Notes: generated from the letters alone by a model not told the origin. Positions 28,401-36,132 are shown, numbered from the stretch's first letter. The stretch: 64,000 bases of DNA from SMWN01 sp965221455 (GCA_965221455.1 OZ244890.1:868001-932000), one strand, 5' to 3'. Program-made: numbers and translations.

Positions 28401-29899
28401 GCGGTCGGCGACACGCGCACAACCACTACCGGGCCTACCGAGTCGGACGTCAGGTACCCGCCCCCCGCATTCGGATAACTCGCTATCACGCGCAACCAAC
28501 TGCCTATCTGTGATTGGTCTGATGCAATGGTGTACGTGGCGGTATTATTGGTCCCCGGTGCGGCGGTAAACGGACCCGCCGAGGCGGTCGCTGTCTGCCA
28601 TTGCCAGGTAATGGTACCGACATCGGTATTCGGCGAGGCGTCCGGGTCGGTGACCGCGCCCGCCGTCAGCGTGCTACCTGCTGTGGCAATGCCAGCGATG
28701 GGACCGAGCACACCGCGACGGCTGACCTGTACGCGATTGGAGAACCGGGTATCGTTAAAATCCCCGCCCTGGGTGACACGCACCCGCAGCCAGTTCCCCA
28801 AGTCCGCCGATTGCACCGTGTAGGTCGCAGCGGTTCCGCCCGGGCTGATATCTGTTGCGCTGTTACAGTCTTGAGTGGGACAGCGTTGCCATTGCCGGGC
28901 TCTGGTATTGACGGTCAACGTGGGATGGCTGACCGCGCCGGCGGTCAAGATATCGTCGACATTGGCCGGGGTGTTGGGGGTATTGTCCTGGATGGCGCCC
29001 AATGTCGCGGGCATCGCAGCATAAAGATAGTTGTCGGTGGCACTCAGTTCACCGATGGCTTGCCTGGTGATAGCCGAGGCACTCGCCCCGAGATTGCACA
29101 GCGGCGAGCTGGCTTGTGCGGTTTGTTCAGTGTCGGAAGTTTGCCCCGAGCGCACCCTTAAATTACGGTTGGCGTCACAGGTCGTCTCTAACAAGACCAC
29201 GCCGTTGTTGGTAGACGGTCGGTAATACACCATGCCCGGCCCCGGGATAGCTGTCCATGAGGAGTTCGGACGGGTCAGGCCGGACTTCAGGACTATACTC
29301 TCGAAGAGTGTGCCGGTGCTCGGGGTCGCTTGGTCTGTGGTGATGTATGATGGAAAAGAAGGGCTGGGCCTAAATAAGATGTTGCCAAGAAGAAGACTCT
29401 GGAGTTGTAGCCGACCATCGCTGCTATTGCGGGAGAGTTCTACGCGTCTGATGTCACTCCCGCCTCTTGCCGTCGCATCGGTATACCCTACCGGACCGTT
29501 GAGGAGATAGTTATGCCAAAAGGTCTCACTCGGACGGGTCTCGGTGCCGCCGTGGTTGGTGGTGCCGCCACCGTAGGCATTGGTACAGGTGTTGCCCGTC
29601 CCGGCATTACAGGTGCGCGTCTGGTTCTTGTCGGTGATATTCGCCGTACTCCATGCGTCCCAGCCATCAGATTGCGCCCATGCCACCGGGCTAGACAATC
29701 CCGCCAGCAGGGCAACGGCGGCCATGACTGTTGTCATCCCGCGCCAAAAGCGACCACCCCGCCCCTGCGGGGCACTTCTCCTTGACAAGGAGGGGAGTTC
29801 GTTAGGTAGGTTCGTGGCACTTCTCCGGGGAGAGGAATGGGTCATGTTGTGTTGGGTGCTGAACCTATCCGCAGCCACGTGTGTTTTGTATTCGGTCAT
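25454..29899 (-). CDS. Giant secreted repeat protein A (Ig-like, Calx-beta-like, dockerin/EF-hand-like)
   Basis: A 1,481-residue predicted exported protein. A signal peptide core MTTVMAAVALLAGLSS ends near AWAQ at residue 76, preceded by about 54 unusual residues; ATGs at residues 19 and 55 are alternative starts and the ATG at 29899 lacks a Shine-Dalgarno sequence. Residues 77-300 are unclassified. Two Ig-like modules (about 307-395 and 397-490) share LTAGAV...WQ...ATYT. Eight repeats of about 109 residues follow (about 496-1367), each with VSPTxLxVxEG and a TVTVxGxEDxxxxxE core, resembling Calx-beta domains. The C-terminus (1368-1481) holds two LDVDGSGGDPNQSDGLLL units like dockerin/EF-hand calcium loops. 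Role unknown; surface adhesion or matrix is an inference. It is visibly richer in G+C than the core genes. Confidence 0.85.
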   Translation of the reverse strand: MTEYKTHVAADRFSTQHNMTHSSPRRSATNLPNELPSLSRRSAPQGRGGRFWRGMTTVMAAVALLAGLSSPVAWAQSDGWDAWSTANITDKNQTRTCNAGTGNTCTNAYGGGTTNHGGTETRPSETFWHNYLLNGPVGYTDATARGGSDIRRVELSRNSSDGRLQLQSLLLGNILFRPSPSFPSYITTDQATPSTGTLFESIVLKSGLTRPNSSWTAIPGPGMVYYRPSTNNGVVLLETTCDANRNLRVRSGQTSDTEQTAQASSPLCNLGASASAITRQAIGELSATDNYLYAAMPATLGAIQDNTPNTPANVDDILTAGAVSHPTLTVNTRARQWQRCPTQDCNSATDISPGGTAATYTVQSADLGNWLRVRVTQGGDFNDTRFSNRVQVSRRGVLGPIAGIATAGSTLTAGAVTDPDASPNTDVGTITWQWQTATASAGPFTAAPGTNNTATYTIASDQSQIGSWLRVIASYPNAGGGYLTSDSVGPVVVVRVSPTALNVTEGSSAGYGLVLGSRPTVAVTISVSSNNAAVTVSPATLIFSTINWNAVQTVTVTGAEDNNATNERGVQLTHAVSGGDANYAALTPPPVTVNVADNAASVIVSTTTLAVSEGGTGEYMLRLNTSPTHAVTISVSSNNPAVTATASLTFTRNNWNQAQTVTVMGAEDNNRTSESGVRLSHAVSSSDTRYAAVNPPAVTVNVTDNAAPGVAVSATALAVLEGETGEYMLRLNTLPTHAVTIAVSSNNAAVTATSQLTFTTINWNVPQTVRVTAVEDANTTSESVQLTHAVSSSDTGYAAVNPPAVTVSVTDKDAQGIVVSPPALALNEGETVEFTVRLATQVPRGSISVFLGLDNNDNLDNNDNDAATVSPANLRFTRSTWNISQTVTVTAVEDDNADDETVKLRLQLISSSVVTHDIAITITDNDTAGFTLSSTALTVTEGRTASYNIRLGSRPSATVSILPQTFNADVATVSPATPSSLDFTTSNWNMPQTVTVMGVEDADTNHESVQLTHAVRSSDALYAALTPSAVTVGVTDNDTPGVTVSPNVLAVNEGETGEYRLSLSTLPTAPVTIAVSNPDASAVTLSATSLTFTTDNWNVPRTVTVTAEQDTDANDETVQLTHTATSTDPGYNGGTVTISAVAVTVDDDETAGVTVSPTTLAVDEGGNGTYTLALTKRPTVPVTLNVSNPDTTAVTLSATSLTFTTDNWNSVQTVTVSGVEDTDADHETVQLTHTATSTDADYASGVTIDPVVVTLNDNDTPGVSVSTTTLTVHERGGTGMYTLRLNTPPTEAVTISVTHSNAAAVTVSPTSLMFSTTDWNTAKTITVTGVEDADTDDETVQLTHTVTSTDTTYRTVTAATVTVTVTEMAAVSLDVDGSGGDPNQSDGLLLGRYLFGIRDAAGLLDTIPGSPSFNAVTTNIAGAFASGRLDVDGSGGDPNQSDGLLLGRYLFGIRDTVGLLDTIPGNPSFNEVRTNIEALLR

Positions 29900-29950
29900 G
29901 GCAATGTTGAATTTGTGCGCGTTGGAGCAACGGTCTGCACTAGTGATTGT

Positions 29951-30055
29951 GGTGCGTGGTGCGTGGTGCGTGGTGCGTGGTGCGTGGTGCGTGGTGCGTG
30001 GTGCGTGGTGCGTGGTGCGTGGTGCGTGGTGCGTGGTGCGTGGTGCGTGGTGCGT
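29951..30055. repeat. Heptanucleotide array, 15 perfect GGTGCGT units
   Basis: Fifteen uninterrupted copies of GGTGCGT (ACGCACC on the coding strand) lie 51 bases upstream of the start of giant protein A. No stop codon occurs in any coding-strand frame of the unit. Perfect arrays of a length not divisible by three are prone to slipped-strand changes that shift reading frames. Confidence 0.97.
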
Positions 30056-30057
30056 TA

Positions 30058-30087
30058 AGTTTAAGTCGTTTTGTCAACATATGTCAA
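30058..30087 (-). promoter_or_regulatory. Candidate promoter of giant protein A
   Basis: Minus strand: TTGACA (plus 30082-30087), an 18-base spacer, TAAACT (plus 30058-30063), directly upstream of the heptanucleotide array. A second TTGACA lies ten bases downstream of the first. If used, the array is in the 5' untranslated region. An ATG at 30080 overlaps this element, so promoter and upstream-start models compete. Confidence 0.45.
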
Positions 30088-30686
30088 GTTTCTCTCTGTC
30101 ATCATCCAGATTGCGATTCCATCAATGTACCATTACCACGCGCAGTATTAAATACATAATATCATGACCCACACCACACATCGCACTTCTTTGTTGTGAT
30201 TGATTATGTACTGTACCGGTCGTGAATAATCCCGGCCCTTTGTGTGAGGCGTATGCTGTTGTATTTGATTTACCCATCCGCCGGTTTTTCGTGCAACCGA
30301 TTGAGCGCTGCAAACCGGCAGTCTTTGTGAACGTCGAGACCGCCTCTGATTCGGGACTGTTGACCGGGCAGAATCATCCTGATGTTGCCCGCGAAACTGT
30401 ATGCGACTGCATCGTGTTGCGCCTGTCGCCGTCAACGCCGCAGGCGATGCCACAGTGCTGGCGCGGCAGACGATGCAGAATGCAAGGAGGGGAGTTAAGT
30501 AGCCGACAAAGTTGAGTGACAGTAAAAGCATTTCCCGCCCTAAAAGCTCTGCCCCTGCCAAGGGGGAGTACCCCGCAGGGGGGAGGGGGTTGTTAGTGCC
30601 TGTGCCTCAGCTTTCCCGAGTTTAGCCATGCACATGCGTGGCAAGAAAAGCCGGTGCAGTGAGCGTCCATGCTGTCCATGCAGCCA
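30088..30686. other. Region upstream of gene A and spacer between cassette copies
   Basis: No supported gene. 30088-30443 is the shared upstream part of cassette A (matching 35348-35673). 30444-30575 is a unique spacer containing two copies of a short Gly-run repeat (AAGGAGGGGAGTT at about 30484 and CCCCTGCCAAGGGGGAG at about 30551). 30576-30686 is the 3' flank of cassette B. Open frames here are unlike proteins. Confidence 0.6.
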
Positions 30687-33600
30687 CTACTGCAAGAGTG
30701 CCTCGATATTCGTCCTGACCGCATTGAACGAGGGATTGCCCGGAATGGTATCAAGCAGGCCCACCGTGTCGCGAATACCAAACAGGTAGCGGCCCAGCAA
30801 GAGTCCGTCACTCTGGTTGGGATCTCCGCCGCTGCCATCCACGTCAAGACGACCGCTGGCGAAAGCTCCCGCAATATTCGTCGTGACCGCATTGAACGAG
30901 GGACTCCCCGGAATCGTATCAAGCAAGCCCGCCGCATCACGAATACCAAACAGGTAGCGGCCCAGCAAGAGTCCGTCACTCTGGTTGGGATCACCACCGC
31001 TGCCATCCACATCAAGACTCACCGCCGCTGTCTCCGTCACCGTCACGGTCACGGTGGCCGCCGTGACGGTACGATAGGTGGTGTCGGTACTGGTCACCGT
31101 ATGCGTGAGTTGCACGGTCTCGTCGTCTGTATCAGCGTCTTCCACTCCCGTCACGGTGATGGTTTTGGCGGTATTCCAGTCGGTGGCGCTAAACATCAGT
31201 GAGGTGGGACTCACCGTCGCAGCAGCGGCATTGGAATGGGTCACGCTAATCGTCACTGCTTCCGTCGGTGGGGTATTCAGGCGCAGTGTATACATGCCAG
31301 TCCCGCCACGCTCATGGACTGTCAGTGTCGTGGTACTCACGGTCACGCCCGGCGTGTCGTTATCATTCAAGGTCACAGCGACGGGGTCTATCGTCACGCC
31401 ACCGGCATAGTCGGCATCTGTGCTTGTCGCTGTATGCGTGAGTTGCACGGTCTCGTGGTCCGCATCTGTGTCTTCAACACCACTCACGGTCACTGTCTGG
31501 ACACTGTTCCAGTTGTCTGTGGTAAACGTCAGTGAGGTGGCACTGAGGGTCACTGCAGTGGCATCGGGATTGCTCACCATAATCGTCACCGGCACGGTCG
31601 GTCGCTTGGTCAACGCCAGTGTATAGGTGCCACTGCCAGCTTCGTCGACCGCCAGCGTGGTCGGACTCACGGTCACGCCCGCCGTCTCATCATCATCCAC
31701 CGTCACCGCCACCGCACTGATCGTCACGGCAGCCCCATTGTAGCCGGGGTCGGTACTGGTCGCTGTATGCGTGAGTTGCACGGTCTCGTTGTTCGCATCC
31801 GTGTCCTCAACACCACTCACGGTCACCATCTGGACACTGTTCCAGTTGTCTGTGGTAAACGTCAGTGAGGTGGCACTGAGGGTCACCGCCGTGTCATCGG
31901 GATTGCTCACGCTAATCGTCACCGGTGCCGTCGGCAGGGTAGACAGGCTTAAGCGATACTCGCCGGTCTCACCCTCATTGACCGCCAGCACGTTCGGGCT
32001 CACGGTCACGCCCGGCGTGTCGTTATCCGTGACACCCACGGTCACGGCGGGCGGGGTCAGCGCGGCATAGGTCGCATCGCTGCTGCGCACCGCATGGGTC
32101 AGTTGCACGCTCTCGTGGTTTGTATCAGCGTCCTCAATAGCCATTACCGTCACCGTCTGCGGCATGTTCCAGTTGCTCGTGGTGAAGTCCAGGCTGGACG
32201 GGGTCGCCGGACTCACCGTCGCCACATCGGCATTGAACGTTTGCGGCAGAATGCTCACGGTCGCCGACGGTCGGGTCCCCAGCCGGATGCTATAGGTCGC
32301 CGTTAGTCCCTCAGTCACGGTCAACGAGGTCGAACTCAGTGTAAAACCCGCCGTATCGTTATCTGTTATGGTGATGGTTACGGGATGCGTAGCCGGGGAT
32401 GCACCAAATAATTGTAATCGCAGCCTCACCGTCTCATCATCTGCATCGTCATCCTCAACAGCGGTCACCGTCACCGTCCGCAGCATGTTCCAGTTGGTGG
32501 GGGTAAAGAGCAGGTTCCCCGGACTCACGGTCGCAGAATCGTTATTGTCGAGTGATAGCAGAACTCCGCCTGCCGACAGCAGTTGGGTCGTCAACCTCAC
32601 CGTAAACTCGACGGTCCCGCCCTCATTGAGCACCAGCACGGGCGGACTCACGACGAAACCCACCGCGTCGTTATCCCTGACACGCACGGTCACGGCGGGC
32701 GGGTTCACCGCGGCATAACCCGTATCGCTGCTGCTCAGCGCATGGGTCAGTTGCACGCTTTCGCTGGTCGTATTCGCGTCCTCAACAGTCGTCACGCTCA
32801 CCGTTTGGGATGCATTCCAATTGATTGTGGTAAAAGTCAGTGGTGAGGTTGCGGTCACCGCAGCATTGTCACTGGTCACGCTAATCGTCACAGCGTGCGT
32901 CGGTCGGTTATTCAAGCGCAGCGTATACTCGCCGGTCTCGCCTTCCAGGACCGCCAGCGCGGTCGTACTCACGGTCACGTCCGGCGCGGCGTTATCCGTG
33001 ACATTCACGGTCACAGGGGGCGAGTTCACCCCGGCATAGCGCGTATCGCTGCTGCTCAGCGCATGACTCAGTTGCACACCGCTCTCGCTGGTCCTGTTAT
33101 TGTCCTCGGCACCCGTCACCGTCACCGTCTGCACCTGATTCCAGTTATTCCTGGTAAAGGTCAGCGACGCGGTTGCGGTCACCGCCGGATTATTACTGCT
33201 CACGCTAATCGTGACCGCGTGCGTCGGTGAGGTATTCAAGCGCAGCGTATACTCGCCGGTCTCGCCTTCATTGACCGCCAGCGTGGTCGTACTCACGGTC
33301 ACGCTGGCAGCGCTATCCGCGACATTCACGGTCACGGCGGGCGGCGTCAGCGCAGTATAGTTCGCATCACCGCCGCTCACCGCATGGGTCAGTTGTACGC
33401 CGCGTTCGCTGGTCGCATTCGCGTCCGCAGCACCCGTCACGCTCACGGTTTGGACGGCATTCCAGTTGATTGTGCTAAAGGTCAGGGTCGCGGGGCTCAC
33501 GGTCACCGCGGCATTGTCACTGCTCACGCTAATCGTCACCGCGTGCGTCGGTCGGCTGCCCAGCACCAGCCCATATCCGGTGCTGTTCCCCTCGGTGACA

Positions 33601-35123
33601 TTCAGCGCGGTCGGCGACACCCGCACACCCGCGACCGATACCGGGTCGGACGTCAGGCTACCGCCCCCCGCATTCGGATAACTCGCCATCACGCGCAACC
33701 ACGCGCCTATCTGTGATCGGTCTGATGCAATCGTGTAGGTGGCGGTATTGTTGGTCCCCGGTGCGGCGCTAAACGGCCCCGCCGAGGCGGTCGCTGTCTG
33801 CCATTCATGGGTAATGCTCCCGACAGCGCTATTCGGTGAGGCGTCCGGGTCGGTGACCGCGCCCGCCGTCAGCGTGCCGCCTGCTCTGGCATTGCCGGTG
33901 ATGGGGCCGAGCACACCGCCACGGTCAACCCGTAAGATATTGGAGAACAGGGTGTCGTTGAAATCCCCGCCCTGGGTGACCCGCACCCGCAGCCAGTGAG
34001 CATGGTCCGCCGCTTGCACCGTGTAGCTCGCCGCCGTGCCATTCGCGCTGATATCTGTTGTGCTGCTACAGTCTTGAGTGGTACAGCGTTGCCATTGATG
34101 GGCGCTGATATTGACGGTCAACGTGGGATGGCTCAGCGCACCGGCAGTCAAGATATCGTCGACCCTGACCGGAGTGTTGGGGGTACTGTCCTGGATAGCA
34201 CCCAATGTCGCGGGCATCGCATAAATATAGTTGTCGGTCGCACTCAACGCACCGATGGCTTGCCTGGTGGGGGCACTCGCCCCGATATTGCACAGCACCG
34301 AACTGGCTTGTACGGTTTGTTCGGTGTCGCTGGTTTGCCCCGAGCGCACCCTTAAATCACCGCTGGCGGTACATAAACTGTCCAATAAGACCACCCTGTT
34401 GCTGCCGGACGGTTGGTAAAACACCCTGCCCGGCCCCGGGATTGTCGCCCATGTGGTGAGGTTCGGACGGGACAGGCCGGACTTCAGGCCTATAGAGATG
34501 ATGGTGCTGCCGGATGTTACGAAGAGTGTGCCGCTATTCGGGGTCGCCTGCCCGGTTGTGATGTGAGTATTCGCTATCCCAAAGAAGCTGAGGCCGGTAT
34601 TAAGGGCAATATAAATACGCTGGAATCGTAGTCGACCATCACTGCTATTGCGGGAGAGGTTTACGCGTGTGATGTCTCCACCGCCTAATCTCTGCGTCGC
34701 ATTGGTATACCCGGCCGGGCCGTTGAGGAGATAGTTATTCCAAAAGGTCAGACTCGGACGGGTCTCGGTGCCGCCGTGGTTGGTGGTGCCAGCACTGTAT
34801 AAATTGGTACACGTGTTGCCCGCCCCGGCATTACAGGTGCGCGTCTGGTTCTTGTCGGTGATATTCGCCGTACTCCAGGCGCCCCAGCCACCGGTTTGCG
34901 CCCGTGCCGCCGGGCTTGCCAATACCGCCAGCAGGGCAACGGCGGCCATGACTGCCGTCATCCCGCGCCAAAAGCGACCACCCCGCCCCTGCGGGGCACC
35001 CCTCCTTGTAAAGGAGGGGAGTTTGTTAGGTGGGTTCGGGGCACTCCTCCGGGGAGAGGAATGGGTCATGTTGTTTTGGGTGCTGAACCTATCCGCAGCC
35101 ACGTGTGTTTTGCATTCGGTCAT
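30687..35123 (-). CDS. Giant secreted repeat protein B, paralogue of A
   Basis: A 1,478-residue protein with the same plan as A: repeat-encoded N-terminal lead, signal peptide core MTAVMAAVALLAVLAS near residue 55, an unclassified N-terminal region, two Ig-like modules, eight Calx-beta-like repeats opening with motifs such as VSTTTLAVNEGETGEY, and two C-terminal dockerin/EF-hand-like units. The last 114 residues are almost identical to A, while the N-terminal 450 residues have drifted more (for example LYAMP against LYAAMP). This pattern suggests either purifying selection on, or gene conversion of, the C-terminal half. No cohesin, sortase motif or autotransporter barrel is visible, so the way it leaves the cell or stays attached is unknown. 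Confidence 0.85.
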   Translation of the reverse strand: MTECKTHVAADRFSTQNNMTHSSPRRSAPNPPNKLPSFTRRGAPQGRGGRFWRGMTAVMAAVALLAVLASPAARAQTGGWGAWSTANITDKNQTRTCNAGAGNTCTNLYSAGTTNHGGTETRPSLTFWNNYLLNGPAGYTNATQRLGGGDITRVNLSRNSSDGRLRFQRIYIALNTGLSFFGIANTHITTGQATPNSGTLFVTSGSTIISIGLKSGLSRPNLTTWATIPGPGRVFYQPSGSNRVVLLDSLCTASGDLRVRSGQTSDTEQTVQASSVLCNIGASAPTRQAIGALSATDNYIYAMPATLGAIQDSTPNTPVRVDDILTAGALSHPTLTVNISAHQWQRCTTQDCSSTTDISANGTAASYTVQAADHAHWLRVRVTQGGDFNDTLFSNILRVDRGGVLGPITGNARAGGTLTAGAVTDPDASPNSAVGSITHEWQTATASAGPFSAAPGTNNTATYTIASDRSQIGAWLRVMASYPNAGGGSLTSDPVSVAGVRVSPTALNVTEGNSTGYGLVLGSRPTHAVTISVSSDNAAVTVSPATLTFSTINWNAVQTVSVTGAADANATSERGVQLTHAVSGGDANYTALTPPAVTVNVADSAASVTVSTTTLAVNEGETGEYTLRLNTSPTHAVTISVSSNNPAVTATASLTFTRNNWNQVQTVTVTGAEDNNRTSESGVQLSHALSSSDTRYAGVNSPPVTVNVTDNAAPDVTVSTTALAVLEGETGEYTLRLNNRPTHAVTISVTSDNAAVTATSPLTFTTINWNASQTVSVTTVEDANTTSESVQLTHALSSSDTGYAAVNPPAVTVRVRDNDAVGFVVSPPVLVLNEGGTVEFTVRLTTQLLSAGGVLLSLDNNDSATVSPGNLLFTPTNWNMLRTVTVTAVEDDDADDETVRLRLQLFGASPATHPVTITITDNDTAGFTLSSTSLTVTEGLTATYSIRLGTRPSATVSILPQTFNADVATVSPATPSSLDFTTSNWNMPQTVTVMAIEDADTNHESVQLTHAVRSSDATYAALTPPAVTVGVTDNDTPGVTVSPNVLAVNEGETGEYRLSLSTLPTAPVTISVSNPDDTAVTLSATSLTFTTDNWNSVQMVTVSGVEDTDANNETVQLTHTATSTDPGYNGAAVTISAVAVTVDDDETAGVTVSPTTLAVDEAGSGTYTLALTKRPTVPVTIMVSNPDATAVTLSATSLTFTTDNWNSVQTVTVSGVEDTDADHETVQLTHTATSTDADYAGGVTIDPVAVTLNDNDTPGVTVSTTTLTVHERGGTGMYTLRLNTPPTEAVTISVTHSNAAAATVSPTSLMFSATDWNTAKTITVTGVEDADTDDETVQLTHTVTSTDTTYRTVTAATVTVTVTETAAVSLDVDGSGGDPNQSDGLLLGRYLFGIRDAAGLLDTIPGSPSFNAVTTNIAGAFASGRLDVDGSGGDPNQSDGLLLGRYLFGIRDTVGLLDTIPGNPSFNAVRTNIEALLQ

Positions 35124-35189
35124 GGCAATGTTGAATTTGTGCGCGTTGGAGCAACGGTCTGCACTAGAACGGTCTGCACTAGTGATTGT

Positions 35190-35315
35190 GGTGCGTGGTG
35201 CGTGGTGCGTGGTGCGTGGTGCGTGGTGCGTGGTGCGTGGTGCGTGGTGCGTGGTGCGTGGTGCGTGGTGCGTGGTGCGTGGTGCGTGGTGCGTGGTGCG
35301 TGGTGCGTGGTGCGT
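35190..35315. repeat. Heptanucleotide array, 18 perfect GGTGCGT units
   Basis: Eighteen uninterrupted copies of GGTGCGT, 66 bases upstream of the start of giant protein B. It corresponds to the 15-unit array of copy A. The difference of three units (21 bases) keeps the same frame relation in both copies. Confidence 0.97.
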
Positions 35316-35317
35316 TA

Positions 35318-35347
35318 AGTTTAAGTCGTTTTGTCAACATATGTCAA
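35318..35347 (-). promoter_or_regulatory. Candidate promoter of giant protein B
   Basis: Identical to the element upstream of gene A: TTGACA (plus 35342-35347), 18-base spacer, TAAACT (plus 35318-35323), abutting the heptanucleotide array. An ATG at 35340 overlaps it. Confidence 0.45.
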
Positions 35348-35673
35348 GTTTCTCTCTGTCATCATCCAGATTGCGATTCCATCAATGTACCATTACCACG
35401 CGCAGTATTAAATACATAATATAGTGACCCACACCACACATCGCACTTCTTTGTTGTGATTGATTATGTACTGTACCGGTCGTGAACAACTCCGGCCCTT
35501 TGTGGGGGGCATATGCTTTCGTGCAACCGATTGAGCGCTGCAAACCGTCAGTCTTCGTGAACGTCGAGACCGCCTCTGCTTCGGTGCTGTTGACCGGGCA
35601 GAATCATCCTGATGATGCCCGCGAAAGTGTATGCGACTGCATCGTGTTGCGCCTGTCGCCGTCAACGCCGCAG

Positions 35674-35790
35674 AATGCCGTGTTGTGTACGCAACCTGTC
35701 TGCGACAACGTGCGCGACACATTCGGTCATGGAACGGTTGACCCGGTGCGCGGTGGCGGCGCGGTCTGCGCCGGTGTTGCGGTGGGCGTA
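35674..35790 (-). pseudogene. Vestige of the 5' end of a third cassette copy
   Basis: An ATG at 35730 opens a frame reading MTECVAHVVADRLRTQ, clearly homologous to the starts of proteins B (MTECKTHVAADRFSTQ) and A (MTEYKTHVAADRFSTQ). The bases upstream also align with the segment that precedes the array in A and B, but only a single degenerate unit is present instead of the array. The frame runs out after about 22 residues, where it joins the shared upstream region of cassette B. Confidence 0.7.
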
Positions 35791-35949
35791 ATGCCAGCGT
35801 GATGGGGTGTTTACGTGGTTGTGTCGGCCTCTGATGCTCTCTCCATGTCTCGTGGAGTGCAACGGGTTTTTGCCATCACTGCCCTTGTTACCCGGTTTCA
35901 CACATTCACCACGCTTGCAGTGGCTCGAAGATCGAGGGCAGATCACTTG
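35791..35949. other. Unassigned sequence at the island's right part
   Basis: Between the third 5' vestige and the methyltransferase scrap. Only short frames are present and none resembles a family. It may be further debris of the methyltransferase gene in shifted frames, but I could not confirm this. Confidence 0.4.
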
Positions 35950-36095
35950 TATCACGTTTCTGTGCCGCAGTATTGGCCGAACGAAATTTCTGCAAAATTA
36001 TTGAAACCTGCATCTCGTACACCCATATCCATGCCGCCTGCCCCTGTGAAAAAAAGCGGATGCTTATCTTTCCCGCTTCTGCAAATTTTCACTCC
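35950..36095 (-). pseudogene. Remnant of a C5-cytosine DNA methyltransferase (motif I)
   Basis: On the minus strand KHPLFFTGAGGMDMGVRDAG followed by FNNFAEISF matches the N-terminus of cytosine-5 DNA methyltransferases, where FxGxGGxxxGxxxAGF is motif I, the S-adenosylmethionine site. The frame stops soon after (GTET stop) and no Pro-Cys catalytic motif IV follows, so only a scrap is left. It points to a lost restriction-modification gene. Confidence 0.5.
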
Positions 36096-36132
36096 GTATG
36101 ATTTTATACGGCTAACGCCGAGGTCAGCGGTA

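Larger units (their letters stand above)
25346..30443. repeat. Cassette copy A of a tandem duplication
   Basis: This segment and 30576-35673 share sequence end to end: the 3' flank starting CAGGGGGGAGGGGGTTG, the complete giant gene, the 5' heptanucleotide array, the putative promoter and about 370 bases further upstream ending CGTCAACGCCGCAG. Both copies span about 5.1 kb because small insertions and deletions cancel. A spacer of about 130 bases separates them. Divergence is greater in the N-terminal coding part than near the C-terminus. Confidence 0.9.
30576..35673. repeat. Cassette copy B of the tandem duplication
   Basis: The second copy of the unit described at 25346-30443, in the same orientation. 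It differs by point changes, a longer heptanucleotide array (18 against 15 units) and a small extra direct repeat of CTGCACTAGAACGGT type just downstream of the array (about 35157-35180). Upstream of it lies a third, degraded 5' end. Confidence 0.9.

Noticed and set aside
25845..29225. Many plus-strand open frames of 60-215 codons opposite giant gene A (and the same opposite gene B)
   Set aside because: They are shadows of a repetitive, GC-rich gene; they repeat with the Calx-beta period and carry no protein-like features.
29951..30055. Possible CRISPR array
   Set aside because: Units are seven bases, contiguous and without spacers.
29580..30167. Plus-strand frames translating the heptamers as CVVRGAW repeats
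   Set aside because: Any frame through a stop-free heptamer stays open. The coding genes are on the other strand, and these frames have no ribosome-binding site or homology.
35482..35802. Plus-strand 106-codon frame upstream of cassette B
   Set aside because: It lies in the duplicated non-coding upstream region; the corresponding frame in copy A has a different length and sequence because of frameshifts.
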